DNA from: Propionibacteriaceae bacterium
GTDB taxonomy: Bacteria > Actinomycetota > Actinomycetes > Propionibacteriales > Propionibacteriaceae
Direction of reading: 5' to 3'
DNA length: 64,000 nt
Assembly: GCA_031261485.1 (NCBI GenBank)
Contig: JAISJO010000068.1
Location: 28,414-92,413 of the forward strand
The translations under genes and the position numbers were made by a program. This document shows, in pieces, positions 8,932 to 17,524 of the stretch. Under the pieces are notes generated by a model, which was not told the DNA's origin, did not search any database, and was given only the letters and a program-made list of their open reading frames with translations. Numbering within the stretch: position 1 is the stretch's first letter; every line of letters starts with the position of its first letter.

Positions 8932-9635
8932 GAGAGGTCCTCACTTGACGAGGGCTGGTCCGTGTCGGACTCATTGGCGCTGGAGAATGTCGGTCTGGAG
9001 TCAGCGAGGGCTGGCTCGAACTCAGGGACGACAGTGGCCTCGGGCCTTACCGAATAACCCGGCGTCCCAGCTTCAGACAGCGGGCGGGACTCATACCGCA
9101 CATCGACCACAGTCAACCCACGCACGAAATCCACCTTGTCCACGCGCATATCAACGACGGGCGCGCCCAGAATTGCCTCGACCTCGCGGGCCAACTCAGA
9201 CTGGTCGGCGCTGGCATGTGCGAGGGTGAGGGTCAGTTTGGAGATAGGGCTTGGGGTGAGCGGACTCGCCGTCCGAGAGTCCGCAATTGCGATGACAACA
9301 ACGATGAGCGCCATGAGTCCCGCCGACAGCCAGCCATGGTAGGCGCCCAGCCCACCGATGACACCCAAGGCCAAAGCGCAGAAGTAGTACGCGATCTCGC
9401 GCTGGCTCAGCGTCTCACTCCTCAGCCTGACAAGGGCAAGGACGCCGAACAGGCCGAAACCGATACCTGCGTTGATAGGAGTGGCGGACAGGGCGATGGC
9501 CACGCCCATGACACCGACGTTGACCGCCAGGTACGCCATCGTCAGGTCGCGGCGACGATAGCGGCGGTAATACAAGACGAGGGCGAGCACGCAGATGGCG
9601 ATGACATCGGCGAGGGGAACGAGTACTTGAGTCAT
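8928..9635 (-). CDS. DUF4956 domain membrane protein
   Basis: A 235-residue integral membrane protein. About four helices lie within residues 5-130, with the marker YRRYRRRDLTMAYLAVNVGV and a glycine-rich FGLFGVLALVRLRSE. A soluble C-terminal half of about 100 residues resembles a ferredoxin-like sensor (VDMRVDKVDFVRGLTVVDV). The start follows the strong Shine-Dalgarno AAGGAGGT. It is the first gene of the operon with the Cthe_2159 lipoprotein. The family is linked to polyphosphate-polymerase-like VTC proteins, but its biochemical role is not known. Confidence 0.85.
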   Translation of the reverse strand: MTQVLVPLADVIAICVLALVLYYRRYRRRDLTMAYLAVNVGVMGVAIALSATPINAGIGFGLFGVLALVRLRSETLSQREIAYYFCALALGVIGGLGAYHGWLSAGLMALIVVVIAIADSRTASPLTPSPISKLTLTLAHASADQSELAREVEAILGAPVVDMRVDKVDFVRGLTVVDVRYESRPLSEAGTPGYSVRPEATVVPEFEPALADSRPTFSSANESDTDQPSSSEDLS

Positions 9636-9770
9636 GGTGACCTCCTTGAGATACCCACAGTCAATCCCTGCGTCTCTGAGAAATCTCCAAGAAACTCGGG
9701 TCGCGGACCTCCCTATTTCAGCGGTATGCCGGACATAAGTGACCCAGGAGAGACAGTCGTCACTCGGATG

Positions 9771-9914
9771 AGGGGATGTGGGGAGTTCGGATGGTGCAGG
9801 CTTGGGCGCAAATCGTCCCACCGATTTGGGGGCCCATAGTGGAGCGAGGCGATATTATGGCGCAGCCATCGCCTCGTGGAACGACCTGCACCATTCGAAC
9901 TCCCCACATCCCCT
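9771..9914. repeat. 144-bp fold-back element with 30-bp arms
   Basis: Arms 9771-9800 and 9885-9914 are complementary at 29 of 30 positions. Inside lie two further perfect hairpins: CAAATCG/CGATTTG (9809-9815, 9822-9828) and CGAGGCGAT/ATCGCCTCG (9845-9853, 9868-9876). The predicted shape is a three-way junction. It could be a miniature transposable element, a structured RNA in the DUF4956 leader, or a protein-binding cruciform. Confidence 0.75.
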
Positions 9915-9917
9915 GGC

Positions 9918-9948
9918 AGTTACCCCAAATCTGAAAGTTACCCCAAAT
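9918..9948. promoter_or_regulatory. Two 13-bp direct repeats, 18-bp period
   Basis: AGTTACCCCAAAT occurs at 9918-9930 and 9936-9948. The 18-bp period and the location upstream of the DUF4956 operon suggest tandem regulator sites. Confidence 0.4.
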
Positions 9949-9971
9949 AGGGTCATCCCCCACTGGCCTGG

Positions 9972-10114
9972 CTGACTTTGACCTTTTCCGCCCGATATCG
10001 AGGCCAGTGGGCGAAGTTGGATCAGAGTTGGGCCGTTTCAAGCCAAGAATCGGGCTGACTTTGCACCTACATCGTGCGGCGCCAGGAAAATCGCACGGAC
10101 ATGGCCAAAGTTGG
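9972..10114 (-). repeat. 143-bp dispersed element with terminal inverted repeats (copy A)
   Basis: Read on the minus strand it starts CCAACTTTGGCC, 13 nt after the ABC ATPase stop, and ends GGTCAAAGTCAG. It aligns without gaps to 58390-58532 over 143 positions (about 91 identities by hand count). Fully conserved blocks are CCAACTTTGGCCAT, ACGATGTAGG and TCTGATCCAACT. Confidence 0.7.
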
Positions 10115-10127
10115 CCCCGGTCGTGCC

Positions 10128-10934
10128 TCAGCGGCGGAAACGCTCCAGGAATGCGGCTGTGGCTGGGCTGCTCGGGTGCTCGAAAATCTGTTGGGGCGAG
10201 CCCGATTCTTCGATTCTTCCTTGGTTGAGGAAGACAATCGTGTCAGCGACGGACCGCGCGAAGTCCATCTCGTGAGTGGCCATGACGATGGTGGACCCAC
10301 CAGATTTCAGTGCTCTGACAAGGTCTAATACTTCTCCGACGAGGTTGGGGTCAAGGGCGGAGGTGATTTCGTCAAGGAGTAAGAGTTCGGGGTCGGTGGC
10401 GATGGCCCTGACGATGGCGACCCTCTGCTGTTGGCCTCCTGAGAGTCGGTCGGGGTACATGCCTGCCTTGTCTGCCACTCCGATACGGTCGAGCAAATCC
10501 ATCGCCCGCGCCTCGGCCTGGTCCTTGGGCATCTTGTGTACCTCCCGCAGCGCGAGGTCGACGTTGCGCAGGACTGTCAGGTGTGGGAAGAGGTTGTACG
10601 ACTGGAAGACCACCCCGATACGCGCACGTGTCTTGTCCAAGTCCACGCGAGGGTCGGACGTGTCCTCGCCCTTGAGGAATATCTGTCCGTCGTCGATGCG
10701 CTCCAGGAGGTTGATGCAGCGCAGGAGAGTGGACTTGCCCGACCCAGAAGCCCCAATGAGTGCGACGACTTCATGCTCTTGCACGTCCAGGTCAACACCT
10801 GACAATACAACATGGTTGCCGAACACCTTCCGAATCCCGCGCAGCGACAGGACGGGACCACCGGGATTACCTTCAGAAGACCTGACTGGCCCAAACTGGG
10901 ATTCCGCCGCAGGCTCCAGACTAGGCACACTCAT
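10128..10934 (-). CDS. Polar amino-acid ABC transporter, ATP-binding protein
   Basis: The 268-residue ATPase of a glutamine/glutamate-type importer, cytoplasmic face. Walker A is GASGSGKST, the Q-loop is VVFQSYNLFPHLTV, the signature is LSGGQQQR, Walker B is LLLLDEITSALDP and the switch His is in ATHEMDF. The family is GlnQ/HisP. The ATG overlaps the permease stop (ATGA). It has an unusual 26-residue acidic/Pro N-terminal extension before the fold. Last gene of the operon. Confidence 0.95.
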   Translation of the reverse strand: MSVPSLEPAAESQFGPVRSSEGNPGGPVLSLRGIRKVFGNHVVLSGVDLDVQEHEVVALIGASGSGKSTLLRCINLLERIDDGQIFLKGEDTSDPRVDLDKTRARIGVVFQSYNLFPHLTVLRNVDLALREVHKMPKDQAEARAMDLLDRIGVADKAGMYPDRLSGGQQQRVAIVRAIATDPELLLLDEITSALDPNLVGEVLDLVRALKSGGSTIVMATHEMDFARSVADTIVFLNQGRIEESGSPQQIFEHPSSPATAAFLERFRR

Positions 10935-11797
10935 ACCGTCCCTCCCCTCTGTTCGCGGGTGCGTACCTTCTTGGTGTACCAGTCAGCCAGCCGCACAAAA
11001 GGCAGGGCGAAAAGGATGAACACCACACCGGCAGCGACGTACGGGGTGAAGTTCCAGATCCGGGCGACCTCGATTTGGGCAGCGCGCACAGCATCTACCA
11101 CACCGATGATGGAGACGAGTCCCACGTCCTTCTGCATGGACACGAAGTCGTTCATGAGGGCAGGGATGACATTGCGTATGGCCTGCGGCAGGATGACAAT
11201 ACGCATGGTTTGCATGTGCGACAGACCCAGGGCGCGCGCCCCTGCGCGTTGGGATGGGTGAATCGAGTTGATGCCCGAGCGCAAGACCTCGGCGACGTAC
11301 GCCGAATAACAAATGGTAATGGCAATAGTGCCCAAGAGCACAGGGTCGATACGCCCCCCGAGGCGCAATCCGGGGATACCGAGGCCGATGAGGTACAACA
11401 ACAGGATCGCGGGCATTCCGCGCACGATATCCACGTACACCGCTGCGAGGAAGCGCAAAGGGAACAACACCGGGGAGCGCGATGTCCGAATGACCGCGAT
11501 GAGTGTGCCCAAGAATGCCACTCCCACAACGGAGAACGCGAGAATCTTCAGATTCTGGAGCAGACCCTTGCCCACGGCAGGCAGAGAATGGATGAAGACC
11601 TGCGGGTCGAAGAAGGCCTCGCGGACCTTCACCCACCCGGTCGAACTAGCCAGGATGACCGCGATGACACCAGCGAAGACAACGACAGATGCGGCGGCGA
11701 TGAGGATGGACTTGACCGATGCCCGGCGAGCGAATGCCCGGCGCTCCAGTTCGATGGGACTGGGCGTCCAGTCGTCCTCAATCCCGCCTTCGCTCAT
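10931..11797 (-). CDS. Polar amino-acid ABC transporter permease
   Basis: A 288-residue HisM-type inner-membrane permease. One N-terminal helix precedes the five-helix core. The EAA loop that docks on the ATPase reads RSGINSIHPSQRAGARALGL, followed by PQAIRNVIP. It overlaps the ATPase gene by 4 nt and follows the binding-protein gene after 16 nt. As the only permease gene in the operon it probably forms a homodimer. Confidence 0.93.
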   Translation of the reverse strand: MSEGGIEDDWTPSPIELERRAFARRASVKSILIAAASVVVFAGVIAVILASSTGWVKVREAFFDPQVFIHSLPAVGKGLLQNLKILAFSVVGVAFLGTLIAVIRTSRSPVLFPLRFLAAVYVDIVRGMPAILLLYLIGLGIPGLRLGGRIDPVLLGTIAITICYSAYVAEVLRSGINSIHPSQRAGARALGLSHMQTMRIVILPQAIRNVIPALMNDFVSMQKDVGLVSIIGVVDAVRAAQIEVARIWNFTPYVAAGVVFILFALPFVRLADWYTKKVRTREQRGGTV

Positions 11798-11813
11798 CTA
11801 CATCCTGTACTAC

Positions 11814-12668
11814 TTACTGCTTCAAGACTGGCACATCGTACTGCCCCAGCCACTTGTTCTCAAGGCCCGCAATCGTACCGTCTGCCGTTAGGGCGTTCAG
11901 GGCATCTGTGACAGCGGAGGTCAGGGGAGAGTCCTTCTCGAGCAAGAGGGCCATGCCATCCGTGCGATTCTCGGAGCCTGCAATCGCGCCGACGATCTTC
12001 CCATCTTCGACTTCGCCGGAACCAACGAGGTAATCGGCGGTCGGTACATCGATGACGAAAGCGTCGATCTGGTTGGCGTTGAGGGCTTGGGTGACAGCCG
12101 CAAGGTCATTGAAAACGGCCACATCTTGTGTGGGGGAGAAGGTGTCCCTTGTTATGTCATAGGCGACATCGCCCGAAGCACACCCGAACTTGGCCCCCTT
12201 GAGGTCAGCCACAGTCGTCGCGGATGCGAAGGGGTTGGACGCTAGGGTGACAACGACAAAGGGGACCTTGTAATACGCCGGGGAGAAGTCCACGACTTTC
12301 GTGCGCTCTTCGGTGATGGAGTACTGCTGGAGGTTGAAGTCGAAGTTCTTCGGGCCGGGTTGGATGGCCTCTTCGAAGGTCGTGCGTACCCACACCACGT
12401 CCGCTTTGGCGAATCCCAACTTGTCAGCGACGGCATAGGCCACAGCCGCTTCGAAACCCTCGCCAGTGGTCGGGTCGTCATTCAGGACCCACGGCTCGTA
12501 GGCCGGCTCGCCTGTGCCAATGGTGAGTTTTCCCGCGGTAATGGTGGTCAAGCCTTCGGCGGTGGTGGCGGCTCCACTATTGTCGGCGGTGGTGGTGTCA
12601 GCGGGGGCACCGCATCCAGCCAAGCCCAGGGCGAGTGCAGCAGCAACGATAAGCGACAGTTTCCTCAT
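11814..12668 (-). CDS. Amino-acid ABC transporter substrate-binding lipoprotein
   Basis: A 284-residue family 3 solute-binding protein anchored by the lipobox LAGC near residue 18. Signatures are KLTIGTGEPAYEPWV at the start of lobe 1 and FDFNLQQYSITEERTKVVDFSPAYY around the ligand site. The ATG is preceded by AAAGGAA. It is the first gene of the operon and defines specificity, probably glutamine, glutamate or cystine by family. Confidence 0.93.
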   Translation of the reverse strand: MRKLSLIVAAALALGLAGCGAPADTTTADNSGAATTAEGLTTITAGKLTIGTGEPAYEPWVLNDDPTTGEGFEAAVAYAVADKLGFAKADVVWVRTTFEEAIQPGPKNFDFNLQQYSITEERTKVVDFSPAYYKVPFVVVTLASNPFASATTVADLKGAKFGCASGDVAYDITRDTFSPTQDVAVFNDLAAVTQALNANQIDAFVIDVPTADYLVGSGEVEDGKIVGAIAGSENRTDGMALLLEKDSPLTSAVTDALNALTADGTIAGLENKWLGQYDVPVLKQ

Positions 12669-12793
12669 GGTGTTCCTTTGGTCATGCGATGTGACGACGT
12701 TATCCACCGATGATTGTACGCATGTTTCGTCGTCCCATCATACGGACGAAGATGGGCGAACACCCGACGGGGTTCATCTGTACGGCGGATGTC

Positions 12794-14596
12794 CTACAGG
12801 GCGAGTTCTCCCGAGAAGGGGTAGAGACGCCGTGACAATGATCGGTCGACAGCCGCCATAAGGTGGCTGATTTCTTCGGCGAACCCACTGACGGCAGCGA
12901 GGCCGTCCTGGTAACGTTCCTTCTCAGAGGCCAGACGCGCTTCCTCTGTTCGGATGCGCTCGGCAACCTTGGCTATCTCCTCATCCGCCCATGTGGCTGC
13001 CGCGTCCCACTGGTGATAGACGCCATTTGCCAGATCTTTGGCCAGTGTAAGGAACCGTTCACAGTCGGCGTCACTCCATTCCTCGGCCTTCGTGTAACCC
13101 TCACGAGTGCCCAAGATGCCCGACTTCTTCCAGCGATGTCCGTCTTGGTAGACGCGACCGTCCAATGGGTCTGGAGGACCGTAGGAGTCGGTGGAAGGAG
13201 GCTGTCGGGTCAACCGGTCAAAACCTCGAACCGGGACTGGCGATTCGGGGGGTATGTCGAGGTCAAAGACATCTGACCACTTCGGACACTTGCCTTGGAT
13301 ATGCCAGTACCGCGTGTTGTTCCCATAGCCGTTGCTGGTAGAGAAGCGAATCGACAAGAAGTAATCAACATCGCCAATGTGCTCTCGGTCAACTGATAGG
13401 GCGGATGCGCCTCTCCCGCTGGCGTCAACGACGCGAAGGTCGGACACCGTTTTCAGGACGCACGTCGCTCCATCGCGTGCTCTCTGCTGGGCTTTCTCCA
13501 AAACCCGCTTCACGCGCCGCGTGGCATGATCATCGGCCAGGAAATCAGCTTCATCACTTCGAGCCTTCTGGGTGCGGGCAATCGCGGAGTCTTTCAGGCG
13601 CTTGGTCCAGTTCAGGACTTCCTGACGGCGGTCGATCAGCGCGGCGCGGGAGAGGAATTGATCGGCCGAGTCCTGGTCTGGGCCAGCTGTGGAAAGGTCT
13701 GGGGGTTCGCAATTGTCGAATCCGAATTTGCCTGCAGTCTTCAGTAATTCAGTCGCCGCATGCGACAAACGACCGGCCAGGAAGGCAATGGATCCAGACT
13801 CATTCAGGAGGTCGCTCACCGCATTCTCAAACCCGACGGCGACTGCCGCCAGTACCAACTCGGGAGCCAAGTTGAGTGCTGGGCCGATGTACTTGTTCGA
13901 GTTGCTGAGTGCGGCGTGGCGGATCAGGAGTTCAGGGTAAGACTCAAGGTCTGTGAGTGCGGATTCGAGAGTCGCCACCGCATCATCGCGCGACACCGAT
14001 CCTCGATCCACTTGTGCGCAGAAGAGCAAAAGCGCCCCGGCCTGAAGGGATGGTTCCACTTTGGCGTACTTGACTGCCGACTTGTATGCCTGTGCGGCAT
14101 CCGAGAAGTTGTTGAGCCGCTCGTGTGCGATTCCAAGGTAGAGATGAGCCACCGCTAGATATCTGTCCTGGTGGATGGCCTCACCGAATTCGTCCACAGC
14201 ATCGTCAGCCCAGTCGTTCTGAAGTGCGTAAAGTCCTCTTTCCAGGCGCTCGCGGGCCGCCGTGGCCAGTGGATGTCGCAATGTGTCCATGATTCCCACG
14301 AGAATTGTGGTGTTGTGCGCCAAGGCTGCGACAATCCGGTCATTCATGATTCCGAGGGCAGCGGTTTGGGCAGCCATTGTCCTAATGATCGCGCTATTGC
14401 CAGAGGCGATTGCTCCAGCGATAGTGTCAGCGCTCGCCGCGATGCTGCCCTGGATATCGTGAGTCTGGCTCGAAATCGCATAGGCAGCGCTGTCGCCTTG
14501 AGTATTGATAGCTGTTACTAGCGCTGCGAGATCCTGATGCACGCGGGACCGCGGGTAGTAGAGGTCGGTGGCAAGGAGCCACTCCTGAGTGGACAT
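12794..14596 (-). CDS. Orphan TPR-containing protein of unknown function
   Basis: A 600-residue soluble protein with no recognised homolog. Residues 20-110 are helical and Ala/Ser/Thr-rich, with repeating GAIASGNSAIIRTMAAQTAA, like a signalling coiled coil. Residues of about 115-195 hold two TPR-like units (WADDAVDEFGEAIHQDRY, FSDAAQAYKSAVKYAKV). A long helical middle follows, then a Trp/Tyr-rich module (FSTSNGYGNNTRYWHIQG) and a charged coiled coil at 555-590. No signal or transmembrane segment is seen. TAGGCT lies 6 nt before the ATG, suggesting leaderless expression. It is isolated between unrelated genes. Confidence 0.75.
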   Translation of the reverse strand: MSTQEWLLATDLYYPRSRVHQDLAALVTAINTQGDSAAYAISSQTHDIQGSIAASADTIAGAIASGNSAIIRTMAAQTAALGIMNDRIVAALAHNTTILVGIMDTLRHPLATAARERLERGLYALQNDWADDAVDEFGEAIHQDRYLAVAHLYLGIAHERLNNFSDAAQAYKSAVKYAKVEPSLQAGALLLFCAQVDRGSVSRDDAVATLESALTDLESYPELLIRHAALSNSNKYIGPALNLAPELVLAAVAVGFENAVSDLLNESGSIAFLAGRLSHAATELLKTAGKFGFDNCEPPDLSTAGPDQDSADQFLSRAALIDRRQEVLNWTKRLKDSAIARTQKARSDEADFLADDHATRRVKRVLEKAQQRARDGATCVLKTVSDLRVVDASGRGASALSVDREHIGDVDYFLSIRFSTSNGYGNNTRYWHIQGKCPKWSDVFDLDIPPESPVPVRGFDRLTRQPPSTDSYGPPDPLDGRVYQDGHRWKKSGILGTREGYTKAEEWSDADCERFLTLAKDLANGVYHQWDAAATWADEEIAKVAERIRTEEARLASEKERYQDGLAAVSGFAEEISHLMAAVDRSLSRRLYPFSGELAL

Positions 14597-14602
14597 GGAC
14601 CA

Positions 14603-14608
14603 AGCCTA
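14603..14608 (-). promoter_or_regulatory. Leaderless -10 element of the TPR gene
   Basis: TAGGCT on the minus strand ends 6 nt before the ATG at 14596. Confidence 0.45.
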
Positions 14609-14718
14609 GCGACTGCGTGCGAAATGGCAGAGCATGGACCAGATACTCAGCGCTTCCCATGGCAGACCAGAGGCAAAGGAGTCTTTCAGCATCCCGACGG
14701 CAACTGAGAGTTCTCCCC

Positions 14719-15549
14719 CTACGCGGAAGAGGGAGTGGGGCGGGGCACTGTACCTCTGGGGTCGCTACCGGTGCGGTTGCCACGGTCGAGGGCGTCGATG
14801 GCGGCGAGGTCGGAATCGGTGAGGACCAGGTCGAGTGTTTCCAGGTTTTCGCGCATCCGGGCGGGGCTTACCGTCTTGGGGATGACGACGAAGTTCTTGG
14901 CCAAGTGCCAGGCGAGGATGACCTGGGCCACGCTCGCTCCGACTCGGGCGGCAATCAACTCCAGAATGGGGATGTCCAGATCGACCGCGCGTCCGAGTGG
15001 CGACCATGATTCGGTGACGATTCCTCGGGCAGTGTTGGCCTCGATGGTGGCTCGATTGGCGAAGGTCGGATGGATTTCGACTTGGTTGACGGCGGGGACC
15101 ACACCTGAGTCTTGGAGGTCATCGAGTGTCTCGGCATAGAAGTTGGAGACGCCGATGCTCTTGGCCAGGCCCTGCTCGCGCAAGGTGACAAGGGTCTTCC
15201 ACGCGCTCGCGTACAAGTTCTGCTCGGGGACCGGCCAGTGGATGAGATACAAGTCGACGTACTCCAAACCAAGCTTGTCGAGGGAGGTCCGCAGAGCCGC
15301 CGCAGGGTCGCCGTGGTCGTCATTCCAGAGTTTCGTGGTGACGAAAAGCTCCTCGCGGTCCACTCCGGATTGGCGCAACCCCAGTCCCACGCCTGCCTCG
15401 TTACCGTAAATCGCAGCAGTGTCGATATGTCGATAACCAGTCTCGATTGCCTTCTTGACAAGGGGTGCCGAGTCTTCGTCGGTGATCTTCCAGGTTCCGA
15501 ATCCCAATTGCGGGATGGACCGCCCGTCGTTCAGCGTCAAGTGATTCAT
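14719..15549 (-). CDS. Aldo/keto reductase
   Basis: A 276-residue NADPH-dependent TIM-barrel reductase, close to 2,5-diketo-D-gluconate reductases and AKR5-type enzymes. The catalytic tetrad is visible: Asp and Tyr in DTAAIYGNE, Lys in VTTKLWND and His in LIHWPVPE. The cofactor motif is VIPKTVSPARMREN. The ATG at 15549 is preceded by AAAGGAT; the longer frame is not supported. It is divergent from the membrane-protein gene at 15772, sharing a 222-bp region with a long inverted repeat. Confidence 0.93.
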   Translation of the reverse strand: MNHLTLNDGRSIPQLGFGTWKITDEDSAPLVKKAIETGYRHIDTAAIYGNEAGVGLGLRQSGVDREELFVTTKLWNDDHGDPAAALRTSLDKLGLEYVDLYLIHWPVPEQNLYASAWKTLVTLREQGLAKSIGVSNFYAETLDDLQDSGVVPAVNQVEIHPTFANRATIEANTARGIVTESWSPLGRAVDLDIPILELIAARVGASVAQVILAWHLAKNFVVIPKTVSPARMRENLETLDLVLTDSDLAAIDALDRGNRTGSDPRGTVPRPTPSSA

Positions 15550-15630
15550 GGTTATCCTTTCGTTGCTTTCAGTGTAACCGCGACCTGGTGGGCCGGCCTC
15601 GCACCGAACCACCCTTCGGGCAGCAGGGGT

Positions 15631-15683
15631 TCATTGTCCCGCACACCGCGACTTCGGGCAGCGCAGCCTTCGTCGGACAATGA
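15631..15683. repeat. 9-bp inverted repeat with 35-nt loop in divergent promoter region
   Basis: TCATTGTCC (15631-15639) and GGACAATGA (15675-15683) are perfectly complementary. The direct repeat CTTCGGGCAGC (15613 and 15652) overlaps it. It sits between the divergent aldo/keto reductase and membrane-protein genes, so it may be an operator. Confidence 0.4.
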
Positions 15684-15771
15684 CGAAAGGGGGGTTCAAC
15701 CCCTGGTCAGCCGCAAGACGTACAACGGCACCAGGAGCTACACTGAATCAGCCACCGAGACAAGGAGAACC

Positions 15772-16443
15772 ATGTCCAACCCGTACCCGACGAATCCGAC
15801 TCCCGCCACTCCCCAGAAGCAGCCGTCGCGCACTGGTGGGATTCTCACAGCTCTCGCTGGCGTGGCCATCATCGTCATCGTCATCGCCGTCTCGATTGCG
15901 ACCGGCTACTTGTTCTGGTACATCGGTATCGTGGGCATCATCTTGGTGTTCACAGGTTTGAAGCAGTTGCTCTCCAAGAAAGCGCCCGTACAACCTCCGG
16001 CACAGTACCTCGCCGCGCCACAGGGGTACGCTCCGCAAGCTCAGCCCTATCCGCCGCAGGACCCGGCTCAGACGTACCCCCAGGGATACGCACCCGTGCC
16101 ACAGGCCTACCCTCAGGGATACGTCCCGCAGCAGGGGTACGCCCCGCAGCCTGCCGCGCCTCAAGGTTATGCACCGCAATATGGTCAAGCCCCCGTCGCT
16201 GGACTAGTCCCGCAGTACGACCAAGTCCCGCAGTACACCCAGCCCCCGCAGTACGACCAAGTCCCGCCGACCTCGCCTTACGCTCCCGTTGACCCTGTCG
16301 CAGCGGCTGCACCGACGTACACCCCGGCACCGGTTGCACCCACGTACACTCCAGCACCGGCTGCCCCTGTGGCTCCCGCCCCACCGACCTACCCGACCTA
16401 CCCTGGGTACGACTCCACTCCCGGACAGAACCCGCAAAGCTGA
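15772..16443 (+). CDS. Membrane protein with Pro/Gln/Tyr-rich cytoplasmic or surface tail
   Basis: A 223-residue protein with a polar N-terminus, two adjacent hydrophobic helices (about residues 23-65) and a 150-residue tail of QGYAPQ, YDQVPQ and PTYTPAP repeats. Tails of this type occur in actinobacterial envelope and division-associated proteins, but no domain is recognised. The start follows AAGGAGAAC. A similar YTP-rich region occurs in the TM2 protein at 42974. Confidence 0.75.
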   Translation: MSNPYPTNPTPATPQKQPSRTGGILTALAGVAIIVIVIAVSIATGYLFWYIGIVGIILVFTGLKQLLSKKAPVQPPAQYLAAPQGYAPQAQPYPPQDPAQTYPQGYAPVPQAYPQGYVPQQGYAPQPAAPQGYAPQYGQAPVAGLVPQYDQVPQYTQPPQYDQVPPTSPYAPVDPVAAAAPTYTPAPVAPTYTPAPAAPVAPAPPTYPTYPGYDSTPGQNPQS

Positions 16444-16513
16444 TCTGACAAGCACAAACCCTGGCCTCCCACACGCCTGCGACTGTCGCTGCCTGGGGAC
16501 GTCTTGCCCGCCC

Positions 16514-17419
16514 TTACTTCTTCTTCGGAGGTTTTCTGCCCAGTCCGGCTCGCCAGTCTTCCTCGAGGGGAGGCAGAAGCAGGAGGTTGGCCAGACACCA
16601 ACACGTAGTGACGAACATCCACACAGCGATGGCACCCGAGCCCACGATGACCGCGGTTCTCTCTATATTGTCCGGGCCAATCGAGTTCACAGTCCAACAT
16701 ATATTGCCCGCGACAATGCCCGTGCTCGCAGCGAGGCAAGCGGTGAACGCAACCAGGATGTCCTTGATGGTGCGGCGGCGGAAACCCCTGTCAAGCAAGG
16801 AGAACTCTTCGGCCGGGAGGTATTGCGGTCGGCGCAACACGGCAAAGACAGCGACAATGGCAGTAAGTAGTACGACGCCCAGGAGTTTGAGCAGGGGATA
16901 GGTGTACCCCCAGGCGGCGAAGGGCGAACGGGTCGCCCATTGGGTATGCCCATCTTTGACCCAGACAACAAGGTAGGACACTTGGTCGAAGGTTGCTTCG
17001 CGTTGCGCGTACCACACGATCACACCGAGGACTGCGACGATCAACAGACTCACGACGATAAGCCGCGTGGGCAGGTAAACGGATAGGTGTCGTTTGACGC
17101 GAGGTCCAGACGGGCGGGCCAGTGCGGCGAAATCCAACGCGACCAGGCCGATGATGACGATGAACGACCACACCGCCGGGGCAAGCAAGGCGGTGGCGAA
17201 ATCCAGTTGATTCTTGAGGAGAAGAAAAACCGTAGTCGCAGCTATGAAAACGATGCCGATACGAATCCAGCGGATGTAGCGGTCCGTCCGCGCCAACCCC
17301 TCGTATCCTTCAACGCGGCCTCGTTTGCGACGGGAGTACCACACACTCATTGTGACGAGGACGACCACGAGCACGAAGGCGGACGCGATCCATGCCATCA
17401 CAAGGGTGGTCGTTGACAT
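16514..17419 (-). CDS. Polytopic membrane protein of unknown function
   Basis: 301 residues with about seven hydrophobic segments (near residues 5-27, 50-67, 75-95, 117-135, 170-190, 218-238 and 255-280) and a basic C-terminus (GRKPPKKK). No enzyme or transporter motif is seen. The ATG is preceded by AGGAGACCAGG. It lies upstream of, and on the other side of, argS with no operon partner. Confidence 0.7.
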   Translation of the reverse strand: MSTTTLVMAWIASAFVLVVVLVTMSVWYSRRKRGRVEGYEGLARTDRYIRWIRIGIVFIAATTVFLLLKNQLDFATALLAPAVWSFIVIIGLVALDFAALARPSGPRVKRHLSVYLPTRLIVVSLLIVAVLGVIVWYAQREATFDQVSYLVVWVKDGHTQWATRSPFAAWGYTYPLLKLLGVVLLTAIVAVFAVLRRPQYLPAEEFSLLDRGFRRRTIKDILVAFTACLAASTGIVAGNICWTVNSIGPDNIERTAVIVGSGAIAVWMFVTTCWCLANLLLLPPLEEDWRAGLGRKPPKKK

Positions 17420-17524
17420 CCTGGTCTCCTGCCGACTTAGGAGTCAGTATAAACGGTTACCTTAGACCACACCACTCATTGCTATTTCTTGTAAGAGTGT
17501 GGGCGGGACCGGCGAAAAGGCGGC

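Larger units (their letters stand above)
9636..10127. other. Repeat-rich intergenic region
   Basis: 492 bp with no credible gene between the ABC ATPase stop and the DUF4956 start. It holds, in order, a 144-bp fold-back element (9771-9914), two 13-bp direct repeats (9918-9948), an 11-bp inverted repeat CCCACTGGCCT (9959-9969, mate at 10001-10011), and a 143-bp dispersed element (9972-10114). It must also contain the promoter of the DUF4956 operon. Confidence 0.8.
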
